This document shows positions 45,792-58,536 of a stretch of DNA of 64,000 nt, in pieces (within the stretch, counting starts at the first letter, position 1; each line of letters begins with the position of its first letter). Source of the DNA: Laetiporus sulphureus 93-53 (Eukaryota > Basidiomycota > Agaricomycetes > Polyporales > Laetiporaceae); the NCBI RefSeq assembly GCF_001632365.1, contig NW_024468596.1, forward strand, positions 29,310-93,309. The letters run 5' to 3'. A model generated the notes under the pieces. That model saw only the letters and a program-made list of their open reading frames with translations, had not been told where the DNA came from and searched no databases. A program made the position numbers and the translations under genes.

Positions 45792-47640
45792 TTTTCTGGA
45801 GCCCACCATGAGGGAGGAAAAGTTTAGGAAGGTGAAGACCTGAAGCCAAGTCAGGGTGGCCCAAGCCCTTGCCAAGGAAAGAGTGTCCGGTAGAGCAGAC
45901 TCTCTGGACGTGGACGCCTCAGCTTCATCAACACTTTTGGCAGTGCCAAGCATCTCAGACAAAATTTTCAAGGAAGCGATCGAGACCGTGACTGAGACCA
46001 CGTCAGACCCCAGAGTGACTACCAAAAATCTGTATCCTGAAATCCCGATTGACAACATGTTGGCAGGAGTGGATGAATACGAACTGTCAACGTATGATGA
46101 CATGACGGACATAGCATGGCAAGAAGATTCCATACTATGAGATCTCTCTATGATTCTCCCTGGGCACTTCACAGTATCAAGGGAAACAGTGACGACCCCA
46201 TCTGAAGTACGAAAACACAAACATATGCTCTCCTACATGCCCGAAGGAGCATCAGGTAAGATGGCCTCGATGGTCACTGTTCAGCGACCCCCAGAACTCG
46301 TAACCAGGACTAAATCGGTGTTCACCTCACAAATATCAATCTTTACCATGGCAGGGCACAGTGGAGGATCCGGTCCAGGCAATGGAGGATCCCATGGTGG
46401 CAGCCGGGGGGGGGGGGGCAGTGGCAGCAGCAGAGGAGGAGGCAGCAGACTGGGTAGGAACCCAGGCAGTGGCCTAAGTGGATCGAGCAGACTTGGCAGT
46501 GAATATGGTGGGGGATCAGGCAGTGGTGGAGGGGGAGGTGGCAGACCAGGCAGATCAGGCAGACCAGGTGGATCGGCAGGACCAGGAGGTAGTGGCGGCG
46601 GCTGGGGCTGGGACCAGGACAAGCTCCGGGAAGGGGTTTTTTGATGCCAGCCTGAGGACAGAAGACTGCTCCAACATTCGACAGAGAGCCTTGAAAGCTG
46701 CACTAATACTTTGATGATCTGGATGAGCTAGCAATCCAGGCTGGGCTTACAGGAGCACAGAAAGTTCACTATGTGCTGCACTACCTCACCATACAATAGG
46801 AGGAGTTATGGTTTACAGTCCTTGTGGCAGCAACAACTGACTATGTGATGTTCAGACAGCAGATCTTCGAATTATATCCTGGAGCAGAGGGCGACCAACT
46901 CTACACCACTGCCAACCTGGAACAATGTGTCTCTGAAGCACTCACCCAGGGCATTCACACTTGAGCTGAAGAAGCTATCTATTTCCATGAATTCACTCCA
47001 ATAGTGAACTACCTGATCCAGATGGGACGAGTATCGCCCATGGCCCGAGACGAGCGGTATGTTAGGGGATTCCACCTGACCGAGAAAGCAACCATTCTGC
47101 TCCGGTGCAAGATACTGCACCCAAACCATTATCTGGATGATCTATGGAGCATGAACGATGTCCACGATGCTACGCAGAAGACTCTGGTGGGGGGGGAGGT
47201 CCAGTTGGGGGTAGCTATGGGATCCTTGGAGGAGGTGCTAATGTCGGTGGTCTGGGACTCACCCCGGCTGCCCCCACAACAATCTCTGCTATGAGTGCAA
47301 CCAATGAAATGACCTTCAAGGTGACTGCAGCAGCCATCAAGCAAGAATCTGGCAAAATTTCAGACCTGTGAAAATCGGTAGAATGCCTAATGAGCTTCTT
47401 ACAGAGTCAGGCTCAGTCCAACACAGGCAGACAGGGGTGCTGGGGAGGCTATGCATCGCAAGGGCCAGCCAGTACATTTGCAGCAAGCTTGGCAGCAGAA
47501 GCACCCGGAAACATGACAGGTTACCCCATGAACTGCAATTGCAACTACTGTGATAGACCGGACCACTTGATGAGTCATTGCCCCATGTAGAGGAGGACGT
47601 CAAGGCTAAAATGGTCACATCTGACTGCCAGATGGAGGAT
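45792..47640 (+). pseudogene. Element B gag remnants with Gly-rich region and CCHC zinc knuckle
   Basis: Frames at 45856-46140 (acidic, VTETTSDPRVTTKNLYPEIP), 46150-46644 (a long Gly/Ser/Arg-rich segment), capsid-like pieces about 46700-47200 (QIFELYPGAEGDQLYTTANL, RYVRGFHLTEKATILLRCKI) and CNYCDRPDHLMSHCP at about 47537-47584, a C-x2-C-x4-H-x4-C nucleocapsid knuckle. Stops and frameshifts separate the pieces. Confidence 0.7.
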
Positions 47641-50600
47641 ATGTTCTGAGGGCACTCTCCAGAAACAACATGCAGGATCGGGTCAACTCCTGGTACTCTC
47701 AGCACCTCAGGATGTCTGTCCTGGGAGCGGTTCAGTCTGCTGCGACTCCACAAGTGAGAGATCAGCTGCCGCACCAGGTCAATATACTCGAAGAAGTGCG
47801 CGAGATCAACATGGCAGTTATTGATGAACCAGGGAACACAGACAGGATGGAGCACGTGTTCCAGGCAATAGACAATAGCAGATGAAGGGTGCATTTCGAT
47901 GGGGTTGAGGTTATCAGTGGCAAGCCTGGAAAGGACAAGGCTGGGCCTGAGGAAGGGTGCAGAGCACAGAAGGGACTGCCCAGAATCAAGGCTAGTTCAC
48001 TTCCAGGGGATATTCTGGCTTCACAGCCCACCTATGGATATCGTACCCCAATTGAAGACAAGAAAAATGTCTCTGGGATAGTCAGGAAGATACTCGACCT
48101 ACCTGTAATGGTCACCATTGGAGAGCTCATGCAGCATGCCCTAGAACCACAGAAGCATCTCAAGGAGCTGATCACCCTGAAGTGCATAGCAACAACGGCC
48201 TGGGTCGAAGAAGTCATGAATGAAGATGAAGTCAACATGGGTGAGGGGAGTGTGTTTCTGATGGCCCTCAAGATGACATTATCTATGAAGGGATTGCTCC
48301 CACTCTGGGTCATCAAACTAATGATCAAGGACATGCTTCAGTGTGAATGTATCCTGGACCAGGGCATGCAAATATGTGTCATGCAGGAGAATGTCTGGAA
48401 AGACCTCAGAGCCCCTTTCAACCTGGACGAAGTAATTTTGCTGGAGACTGCAAACACCTCAGTGACAAAGACAGTCAGGAAGCTGCCATGTGTTCAGCTC
48501 CGCTTTGGGTCAGTCGTCATTGCAGTACAAGTTCAGGTGGTACACCATGCGCCATTCAAAAATCTCTTAGAGTGACCGTTCTTTGCTACAGTGGCCTGTG
48601 AGACTTGAGACTTTGCCTCCGAGGAGCAGCAGATCACAATCACGGATTCACACTCAGGAGAGCAGGTTGTGGTGCCAACAAAAGCTTGGACTATGCAGCA
48701 GGAAGTCAATCTGAACCTCGTGAATTTTCACGGGTCGATGAATCGGGTGTAGCTCGAGAAGATGCAATATTAGGATTGAAGAGACATGCCCTGAGGAGAA
48801 GAAGGCATGTGCAGAAATCAGCTGGGTACAGTCCGAAACTGTGTCCATTAGTTCCACATCATCTTTCATCCCATGTAAAGTCACTGAATCTGAAATACAT
48901 TTTTCTTCACTGTATGATGTGAGGCGTGAGTGCATGGATCTTCGGACTGGGTTTTGGACTGTGGAGATGAGACTGTGGAGTCACGGGAAGGCGGGATGGG
49001 TCATGGTCGAGAAACAAGAAACAGAAGTATTCACCTACAAGAAGGTGGCCAACCGGGTCAAGCCCATGGTGACCACATTATCAGAAGAGTTCCGAATTGT
49101 GTGAAGGAAACCAGTCAACCTGATGAAGGGGCTTCCAACCCTACTGGTTCACCTGCCCAAATTCGAGTCTCAGGAAAGGTGCACACAGAAGAGGCATGAT
49201 GCGCTTAATGTCACTGGCAATGGTTTCCTCTGGCTGGAGGAGATGAAGCTTACAGATTTCTTAATATGCGCACACAACACAGCATTTGCATAGGACAAAA
49301 TGAAAAAGAGGCAGTTTCAGGATGAGTACTTCGACCCAGTAGTCATTTTGACAGTGGAACACATCCCGTGGGTGCTTAAGAACATGCCGATATCACCGGG
49401 AATATTTGAACAAGTGGTACAGATCATCAAGGACAAGATTGACTTGGGGTTTATGAGGGATCGAACTCATCATATCATTCAAGGTGGTTCTGCATTGTCA
49501 AGAAGGACAGAAAGTCGCTCTGGCTGATTTACGACCTATAGCCACTGAACGGGATAGCAATTAAAGATTCAGCAGTCCCTCTGATGGTGGAGCATCTGGT
49601 GGAATCCTTCAGGGCCCGTGGGTGCTATGGAAGCCTGGACCTCTTTGTTGCTTTCAACCAGCAGTCCCGTAACTTGACCTCCTTTCAGACTCCACTAGGG
49701 TCTCTCCAGCTTACCTCGATTCTGATGAGCTATACCAACTTGATGCAAATCATGCATGGTGATATAACACACATTCTGCAGGATGAGATACCAGAGGTCA
49801 CTGTTCCCTTCATCGACGATGTGCCAGTGAAGGGGCCCGTGACACATTATGAGCTTCCGGAGGGTGGGTACAAAATACATTAAAGGAATGCTCAACAATC
49901 TGAACATTCAACCCAATACAACCATCAACTGCTGGATAGCTGGGATTCTCCTTTTTGACTTTAACCTGGTGCATGTTCTGGCAGCATGACATGGGGTGGC
50001 AGATGGGCTCTCGTGGTGACCTGGGGCAGTTGAAGATGAGCTGGGACCAGATGACTTCGAAGAGTGGATCAATAAAGTGTGTGCATTTACAATGGAATGG
50101 GCCAACCTCAGCCCGGAAATGAGACTTCGGGGCCAGTACAGCACGTGTAGGGAAGATATGATGGGCACCATGTCAGTGTTCTAATCTAAGACAGTCACAA
50201 ATATAGAGATTCCCTGTATGCTGAAGGCTCAGCAGGCAAATGAGTTGGAGAAGAAAATCCAGCACTTCCTTGAAGAGCCACAGAAACCGGATGGACTAAA
50301 TAAGAAGGAGTTCGACAGGTTTGTCTACGAGGCAGCACATTTCTTCATATGAGAAGGCCGGCTATGGTGGAGAGATGCCCAGGGATGACACAAGCAGGTT
50401 CTGGATGAGGTTCACCATTATGCACTGCTCTGAACAGCTCACGATGAGCTAGGTCACAAGGGCATCTTTACTGTCTGGATGAGGTTGCTGGAGCAGTTCT
50501 GGTGGCTGTACCTTGACCAGGATGTTAAATGGTATGCCCAAACCTGTCATGAATGCCAGCTTCAGAAAGTGTACAAGTACCATGTACCCCCTCTGATGGT

Positions 50601-51658
50601 GCATGTGCTGGGACTGTTCCAGAAGCTATACGTGGATTCAATGCATATGCCAAAAGCAGGCAGATACACACACATTGTGCAGGCCTGGTTCATGCTCTCA
50701 TCCTGGCCTGAGTGGAGGATGTTGCAGCAAGAGACCAGAAAGACTCTCGGGGCATTCTTATTTGAGGAAGTGCTTTGTCGGTGGGGAGCAGTCATGGAGA
50801 TAGTCACGGACAATGGGGCACTGTTCATTGCGGCACTGGAGCACCTCCACAAATGGTATGGGATCATGCATATCTGGATCTCAGCATACAATTCTCAAGC
50901 AAATGGTATCATGGAATGGTGGCACTTCGATGTCTGGGAAGCAGCCATGAAGGTTTGCAGTGAGAAAAATTTGATGGACTGGCCGAAGGTTATACATGCC
51001 GTCTTCTGGGTGGAAAGGGTCTCGATTCAGAAGAGTACCGGGCAGTCTCCATATTTCATGGTCCATGGGGTGGAGCCAGTATTTCCATTTGACCTTACAG
51101 AAGCTACGTATCTCTCTCTGGCCACGGATAAGCTGATGTCGATGGAACAGCTCCTGGCAGTATGGGCATGACAGTTACTCAAGAGGCATAAGGACCTGCA
51201 AGAGGTCCAGAGACAGGTTTGGGCCACGTAGTTCAAGTCAATCAAGCAGTTCGAGAAAGCATTCAAGAACACGATCCATGAGTTTAAGTTCGATGTGGGA
51301 GATCTGGTGCTGGTAGAAAACTCGCAATTCAAAACTGATCATAACCAGAAGTCAAAGCTGTGCTATGTTGGGCTGATGGTCATGGTCCGATGCAATATGG
51401 GAGGTTCATACATTCTGGCTGAGTTGGTTGGTTCTATTTCAAAGCACCACTATGTGGCTTTTAGGGTCATTCCATACAAATTGCGGATGGATGCACAGGT
51501 ATCACTACAGGACGTGCTACATCAGGAACTGAAGGAGGTACAGAAAGATCTGGACACAATTGAATAGGAGTGGGAAATAGAGCCATCCTCTGGAGTTGAT
51601 GAGGCCCCATCTGATGAGGATCAAATGGCCTCTCGAAGGGTCTGGGCAAGGGGGCTGT
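47641..51658 (+). pseudogene. Element B pol remnants: linker/protease region, truncated RT, RNase H tail, integrase
   Basis: 47889-48575 is a long open stretch upstream of RT. RT is recognisable at about 49370-49880 (WVLKNMPISPGIFEQVVQII, GCYGSLDLFVAFNQQSRNLT, FIDDVPVKGP with the catalytic DD). At about 49868 it jumps to the end of RNase H (NTTINCWIAGILLFDFNLVH). Integrase: H-x3-H ... C-x2-C (HDELGHKGIF, CHECQ), first catalytic Asp in VDSMHMPKAG, second in TDNGALF, Glu in GIMEWWHFDV, then a C-terminal part (FDVGDLVLVENSQFKTDHNQ). Numerous stops. Confidence 0.8.
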
Positions 51659-51659
51659 A

Positions 51660-52721
51660 GTTGAAGTTTCAGGCCTTGTCCAACATAGATGCGATGAGGA
51701 GCAGGAATTGAGGGCTGCTTATGAGGGTAGAGAGCTCATCTTGTAGGTGCTCATGTTGTTCGAGGGATTCGGTGAAGGCACGGAAAAGGTGGGCGAGGGC
51801 AAAGCCAAATTTGGTGTTCAGAAGGGACACCGTCCAGAGATCATGTATAAGGGTGAGAAGGGTGACACGGTCATAATGAATGGAACTATGAAGTTCAGCC
51901 TTCAGGCCAATGGCCTCCTCCTCCACAGCATCATGGACCGATGACTTAATATCCTGAGTTAAGCTCTCTTTAATAGCTGTACAGGCATGATCGAAAATGC
52001 ATTTGTACCTGGCCTCCAAGCTGTTGAATGTTGCAACCAAGATGTCCTCCATAGTGGATATTCAGTGAATGAGCTCTGGGAGAGTATGGATGGGGGTATC
52101 GGAAGCAGCAAAGGTGACCAGGAAAGGGGATGAGAGGGACGGGGTAGATGCGGCCTCACCAGCCAGTGTCGCCAGGGCAGAATTGGCTTCGGGAAGCGTA
52201 ATCCTCACCGGGGTGGGCCCAGGACTGAGGAAGTGGCTCTCAAACTGAGGATCAGCATGCAGACAGCTGTACTCTTCACCACGGACTCTCCACATGTGAA
52301 AGCAGGTGAGGGGTTGTTGGAGCGTCAACTAACTGAGCAGAGAAGGCATTGAGCTTTCCATGGATGTCTTGATGGCAATATAGTCCTGCAGATCCAGCTA
52401 TCAGTTGGGGTTAGTGATGGTACCACCAGGAGTGTGACATGCTGGTGCATACCCGCTAAGCTTCTAACACACGGAGATGTGACAAAAATTCATCCTGGCT
52501 ATCTGGGAGTCGGACCACCATCGAAGCGGCAAACTGGTCAACCAACATGGCAAGGCAGGGGTGAGTGGCATCCTCCACTCTGGGAATGTGCCATGCTCAA
52601 GGTAGATGGACATGGTGAGCTCTCACACTGTCTGGGTGACATACTGATCTGCGATGGGCGTGATGGTTACGGGGTCCAGCACTGGGATGGTGGGGGCCTG
52701 GGTGGTGGCAGCGGATGACAT
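51660..52721 (-). pseudogene. Antisense ORF of element B, between integrase and the copia insertion
   Basis: Minus strand, opening ATG at 52721 (MSSAATTQAPTIPVLDPVTI), stop, then open stretches 52062-52328 and 51669-52052 (MEDILVATFNSLEARYKCIF, ending LLIASMLDKA). It includes an alpha-helical, acidic segment and an Ala/Ser/Pro-rich part. Base use in this frame looks coding. It may be an accessory gene carried antisense in the 3' region of this gypsy family, now broken. No function recognised. Confidence 0.45.
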
Positions 52722-52969
52722 TGCGCATGGTGGGGAGGAGTGGAATGTGAGATGATGGAGAGGGTTAGAGGGGTGAAAGTTGTAGAGCACGCCCATGTTG
52801 AACTACTCAGATCAGCACACAGATGTGCCGCGGACTTTCAACTGCTGGTGAAAACTATTGTGGAGGCAATTTCGGGTCATGGAACACAACATGCATGTCA
52901 GCTCATGGGCAGCCCAGCTGGTGGCTGCACAGGCTGGGCCATCTGTGTTCTGTGACAGTCTTGGGCACA

Positions 52970-53291
52970 TAACAACAGGTGAGGTCACTTACAGACAAAG
53001 GGGACAAGGTGATGAGCAATGAGCAGACATATGCTGAAGTTCACAGGTGTGATATGAGTGCGAACATGTATATTGGTGAGTACCAAATATATTACAAGAT
53101 ATATAGAATGTACCTGGAGTTCATGGGCATGATATAATTGTGAACATGAACTCCTCAAGACAAAAAAAGTCTGCTACTAGGCAGCGGCACATGGCCGGCT
53201 AAGTCCAAAGTCGATGCGCGCCGCACATACTAAGTGTCGATCTGTACCTCTAGCATAGTAAGGAAGGTATTAAAAAGGTTCATTTACCATA
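52970..53291 (-). repeat. 3' LTR of element C (322 bp, uninterrupted)
   Basis: Aligns end to end with 57552-58582 after removal of the D insertion. It preserves the empty insertion site of D at about 53245 (GTACCTCTAGCATAG). Confidence 0.85.
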
Positions 53292-53319
53292 CATTTTGTC
53301 ACTCCCACTCAGTGAAACC

Positions 53320-55004
53320 TTAGTACTCTCCCACTCCAAGAGCTGCCCAAAACTTTTCGAAAGCCTCATGAGGCAATGGCTTGGTGAAGACATCGGCAAC
53401 CATGTCCTTCGTCGAACAATATTGCAAGTTGATTTCAGAGTTTGCTATGCATTCACGAATGAAGTGATGCTGAATGTCAATATGTTTTGTGCAAGGGTGA
53501 GAGGTCGGGTTGCAGTACAAAATGATACAACCAAGGTTGTCACCATGCAGTACCATCACCAATGTTTGCGTGTAACCCAGGTCCTCAAGTAGAATGTGAA
53601 GCCAAATGGCTGCTTTGTTCGCATTTGTGGCCACCATGTACTCTGCCTCTACTGTAGATAGTGCGGCTGTCAGTTGTTTCTTCAATGATCAGGAGACGAA
53701 TCCTCCTGCAATCTTGAATGTGAAGCCACTGACAGAATGTCATGAGTCAGTGTCTTGAGCCCAGTCTGAGTCTGTCTAGCTGACAAGATCAATGCCATTG
53801 CCGCTGCCACCGAGGTGAAGTTGGAAGTGTGCGGTACCCTTAAGATATCGCAATACCCTCTTCAAGGCCTCGAGGTGAGGTTTGCCTGGATTGGCTCCAA
53901 ACTGTGCAAGCATGCTGACTGCGTATTGAATGTCCGGTCATGTCTGCATAGCATATAGGATGGCACCGATGATCTTGAGGTATTTGAGACCGTTTGCATA
54001 CCTTTCATATTTCACTGCTTCGGTGGGCATTGATGGACTCTGCACAGTAGAGAGGCATTCCTTGACTGTGAGGGGAGTCGAAACAGGGGTGCAGTCCTCC
54101 ATGCCGAAATGCATGAGGACAGACTTGATGTATGCTGCTTGGTTAAGGTAGATTGTCTGAGCTTGGTGGTCATGCCTAACCTGTATGCCGAAGATGTACT
54201 GGAGTTCGCTGCCATCTGTGATATCGAAGTGATCAGCCAAATCCTTCTTGAACCTCATGATGCATGCGAGCTCTTTCCCTGCCACAGCCATATCATCAAC
54301 ATAGACTAGCACCAGCAGCATGACCTTGCCGTCCACCTGGAGGATGTACAGGCAGTCATCTGCTGAGCCTTTCCCAAAGCCCAGCTTCCTCATCACCTCA
54401 TCGAGTCTCTTCTTTCATTGCCTCCCAGCCTGTTTCAGCCTATACAGTGCCTTCTGCAACCTTCAAAACCACCCATCCTTCGGATCCTTTCCTGGCTCCT
54501 TCACTCCTTCTGGCACTTCCATATAGATTTCCTTATCAGATCACCTTGTAAGTATGCACCTACAATGTCGACTTGGTGTAGTTCTCAGTCCTCATGGGCA
54601 ATGATCGAGAGGAGCACACAGAAGGTCGTAGAACGAAAGACACTAGAAGAGACAAAGAGGGGGTTAAAGTCACGATTGGGCACCTGCGAGAAGCCACGAG
54701 CAACGAATCGAGCCTTGTATTTGGTCACGTTTTTGAAGCCATTGTGCTTTTGCTTGAAGAGTGTGTGGCTTCTGACTGCTTTACGACCTTCAGGTAAGTC
54801 GTGAACCCACTCGAAAGTGCCAGTGCACCTCAACTGCTCATATTCAGCTGTGATTGCATCCTCCCACTGCTTCACATGAGATGACCGCATTGCCTGCTTG
54901 TAAGTCATCGGGTCACCAGCAAAGGTGACGAACGCCTGATTCTGGCCATCCAAGGTTGACTCCACAGTGGCATCGGTGCTGGCACTAGTGTAGTGGGCTG
55001 GCAT
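53320..55004 (-). pseudogene. Element C reverse transcriptase and RNase H
   Basis: RT: QWEDAITAEYEQLRCTGTFE, TKYKARFVARGFSQ, and the catalytic YVDDMAVAG at about 54300, then FGIQVRHDHQAQTIYLNQAA. RNase H: STVEAEYMVATNANKAAIWL, KHIDIQHHFIRECI and DVFTKPLPHEAFEKF, the classic copia C-terminus, ending at 53320. Broken by several stops and at least one frameshift around 54000-54600. Confidence 0.88.
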
Positions 55005-55028
55005 GTGTTGTGCATGTGATGATGGCTC

Positions 55029-55622
55029 TCACATAGGTAAGTTTGCCCATTTTGCAGTATGGGCAGCTTTTGGCTCATCAGCCATGGGTGCAGGCGCTTG
55101 CTCTGGTGCCAGACCACCTGCATCGGGTGCCACACTGAGCTCATGTTTGACCTGCCCTTCACTCGCCAAGTCAGATGCTGGCTGGTGGGACAGTAGTGGG
55201 GGTGGTGGCCATGCTGTGGTAGAGCTTATAGGTGGTGGCGGCACAGACTGCTTGGGTGTCTCAGGTACGAGGTTTTCCAGGTCATGTGAACTTGCCAGAT
55301 GGGGGACTGCTTCCATGATTGCCAGGTTACTGAGCTGGTCATCCTCAATGAAACACATGTCCCATGATGTCAGCAGCTTCCCGGTTTCTGCATCCTCAAG
55401 ACGATATCCTTTCGTCTCATCTGCCTAATGCCCTAGCAGTTGGCACTTCACCGACGTCACCACCAACTTTCCACCACGAAGCTTCTTCGGGATGTTTGCA
55501 AATGCAGTGGATCTGAAAATGCACAGGTGGGAGACATCTGGCTTCTGACCCATCCAAGCATGCACGGAAACCATTCCAGTGAGGGATGAAGTATATGTCA
55601 TGTGGACAGCGTATATGAACAC
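55029..55622 (-). pseudogene. Element C integrase C-terminal/linker region
   Basis: Frames 55425-55622 (HAWMGQKPDVSHLCIFRSTA, the copia post-integrase G-x-KP-x-VSHLR-x-FG block, here with damaged residues) and 55029-55358 (Pro/Ala-rich linker before RT). A stop separates them from the integrase core. Confidence 0.75.
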
Positions 55623-55628
55623 CTCACC

Positions 55629-56291
55629 CTAGTAATGCAGATCCATCCCTGCCAAGTGCAACATGCAATGCACCATCTCAAAGAAGACAGCAATTGCTCG
55701 CTCAGTGATGCCATTCTGCTCAGGAGTGTAGAGAACCATCGTTTGGTGTACAATGCCATTGCGCCAACAGAAGGCATCGAGTAAGTTATTCACAAACTCT
55801 GATCCATTGTCTGAGCACATGCGCTTCGTCTTGACACCAGACTGATGCTCTAACATGGCTACAATCTCCTGCAATGCCTGGCCCACCTCCTCCTTCATCT
55901 TGAGGAGACAGCCTACTCCATAGCAGCAGCTTGCCTCTATGATGACAAAAGCGTACTGCATGCCAGTCCATGTAGGGACAAACATTGAACCTGTGAGGTC
56001 AACCATGAGCAGCTCCATTTTCTCATAAGTAGTGTGACTCTTCTTTGGGAAAGGCAGATGGTGTGACTTGCCCAGTGCACATCCCTCACAGACCCGATCG
56101 AAGTCCCTCATCGATGTGATCTCCAACCCCTGCACTAACTCCTTCCGCTGCATCTCCTGGATCGCATCAAGGTTTGCATGACCAAGATGCCAATGCCAGA
56201 GGTGCAGACTCCCACTCGAGCCAACCACAAAGGCCACACCACCCTCCAATAAGAGTCGATCAAAGTAATAGAGTGTGCCTGCATTGCTCAT
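55629..56291 (-). pseudogene. Element C integrase core
   Basis: GAG-pre-integrase and zinc part: LHLWHWHLGHANLDAIQEMQ with FDRVCEGCALGKSHHLPF. Core: MVDLTGSMFVPTWTGMQYAF with the first Asp, SDNGSEFVNNLLDAF with the second, TPEQNGITERA with the Glu. The catalytic triad is still present. Ends at an in-frame stop at 55629. Confidence 0.85.
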
Positions 56292-56474
56292 AAGTGTAGC
56301 TCGGAATAGTTCGTCATGGCTGAGTTTGACGATAAGACTATCTTCATAGCTGATGACCGAAGCTCCTTGTCATTGCAGAGTATCCAGGCTGACCAGGTTG
56401 GCTGTGAGACGAGGGACATGGCTCACCCCATGAAGGATGACTGTCCAATATCCATTCAGCAGCTGGCTTTTCCA

Positions 56475-57446
56475 TCAAATGCTTCCCTGCCCAACAACAG
56501 GAATGGTATATTCATCACCTGTGGAGATCATTTCAGAAGCAGTGGATGGTATATAGGTGGAGAAGAATGAGCAATCGCAGAACATGTGAGACATCACACC
56601 ACAGTCCAGGATCACCTTCACACTAGACTCCATGCCATCAAGGGCCATATAGACTTGGCCCAGCTCCCGGAGCCCTAGATCCCACAGGGTACCAGTTGTG
56701 TAGTTCACAGAACCACCATTCCACTTGTTCTCCTTTGCATTATGGGGACACTTGTTCGACCAATGACCTTTCTCACCACAACTGTTGCACACATCGTCGG
56801 GCTTCAGTCCACGCTTCTTCAGCTTGTGTTTCTTCTTCTCTGCTAGTAGCGCTGTCTCGCCACCAGTCTTTTCACGCAGCCTTCGATTTACTTCTGACTG
56901 AAGCTTGGTGCTGACCACCTTCGACATTAACTGCTTCGAGTCCATTGAGAACAGTTGAATCTTCATAAGTTCCCATGACTGCATGCGAGGGAGTGAGAGC
57001 ACGAGAGCATGAGCAACATGAACATTGGGGAGCATTTCCCCAGCCACAGTAATCTTCTGCCAGATATTAATCATCGTGGCGATGTGGTCGGCCATGGATG
57101 CTCCATCAACATACTTTTGAGTGTATAGCTCCTCAAAGAAGTAATGGATGTTGATTGCCTGCTGGTTCGTGACATGAACCTTCTTCCACTTCTCCTATAT
57201 ATCCTTTGCCATGACACATTCTGCAACGTGTGGCCACTGTGAGCTTTTTGTGGTGCTCTTCATCAGGCCCTGTGCTGCCTGATCTCTAAGCTTCCACTCC
57301 AGCCACTCCTTCTTCTCCTGCTTGTAGTCTGCCTCTGGCTGGTCCTTCGGCTTTGGTCTGCTGGCTGTGCAGGGCAGGCTTCCACCCCTGTGACCAACAG
57401 CCAGAGATATCATGACTGAAATGTGGCTTGCATCTGCATGGCCCAT
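56475..57446 (-). pseudogene. Element C gag and protease
   Basis: Gag helices (EWLEWKLRDQAAQGLMKSTT, LYTQKYVDGASMADHIATMI), CCHC knuckle CNSCGEKGHWSNKC at about 56750-56790, then the aspartic protease ILDCGVMSHMFCD where the usual catalytic D-S-G-A-S/T reads D-C-G-V-M, so protease activity is lost. Confidence 0.85.
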
Positions 57447-57538
57447 TTAGCATAGTTCAAGCCAGAGAGCTTGGCGAACTTAAAGGCATCACTGCTGGTA
57501 AGTGTTGAAGACATACCGAGTGAGGAATGTGAACTGCT

Positions 57539-57551
57539 GGGGCTCATAACC
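57539..57551 (-). other. Primer-binding site of element C
   Basis: GGGCTCATAACC on the plus strand abuts the 5' LTR of the minus-strand element. It is identical to a stretch of the anticodon arm of eukaryotic initiator tRNA-Met; the element's sense strand therefore is complementary to that tRNA. Confidence 0.65.
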
Positions 57552-57832
57552 TAACAACAGACAAGGTTGCTTATGGATGAAGGGGACGAGGTGATGAGCA
57601 ATGAGCGGATGTGCGCTAGAGTTCACAGGCATGATATGAGTGCAAACGTGTATATTGGTGAGTACCAAATATACTACAAGATATATAAAACATACCTGGA
57701 GTTCACGGGCATGATATGAGCATGAACGTAAACTCCTCGAAATGAAAAAAGTTTGCTACTAGGTGGCGGTGCATGATCGGCTAAGTCCGAAGTCGATGCG
57801 CCCCGCATATACTAAGTGTCGAGCTGTACCTC

Positions 57833-58536
57833 TGTCACAGTATTTGACATGACAACTTTATTTTTGCATTCTTAAGTTCTTATTTGGCAACCACAAGTGA
57901 CTTGTAAAAGCATTACCATTAGCGTTACATTGTGGGAAAAGCGTTACCATTTACGTTACATCCACTCAGTGACGTGACCAACTAAAGGTCCAGCCTAAAG
58001 GATAAGGATTGCCACATGGTGGAAAGCAGCACCAACTACAATGGCTACCCAATGGTAGCATCAGCATTTGGATATGCTATGTAGCATAATTCCATTGGCC
58101 ACTCACTAAGTGGCACCACTTTGCCGCTCACATAGTGGCGTGCATTGGACGTACCACGACCATTTGTAGATAGTTGCTATGGCAAAATCCAGAACCATTA
58201 CCGGTTCTGGCAACATGTTCACATATAGGTATCTGAGGTCTCACAGTAGCACAGTGCCAGGGGCCCTGCCCTACATGTATATAAACACCTATGAGGAAGC
58301 TGGGTACCCCCAGTTTCATTTACCTATTTCATGCAGCCTAACCAGCCAATTCACCCCTAGTTGTGAGCATAAGGCTAAGGGCCCTTTGAGCCCCTTTTTC
58401 AGGCTGCATGTCACTGCATGCCTGGTTGACCCTTCCTGGGCCAACCCTTATGGTTTTTGTGCAGGTCACTGGACACTGGCAAGGACCTTGCTGCCATTTC
58501 CTTGTCTTAGGGCATAGGATCTAATGCACCACGACA
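57833..58536 (+). mobile_element. Element D, solo LTR inside the 5' LTR of element C
   Basis: 704 bp, TGTCACAG...CACGACA, homologous in inverse orientation to 36641-37431. Flanks ACCTC (57828-57832) and TTCTC (58537-58541) are a target duplication with two changes: the uninterrupted copia LTR reads ACCTC followed by TAGCATAG. A TATA box (ATGTATATAAACACC) is at about 58270. Confidence 0.88.

Noticed and set aside
46281..46703. Pro-rich minus-strand ORF of 140 codons in element B
   Set aside because: Mirror image of the Gly-rich gag segment on the plus strand; low-complexity artefact.
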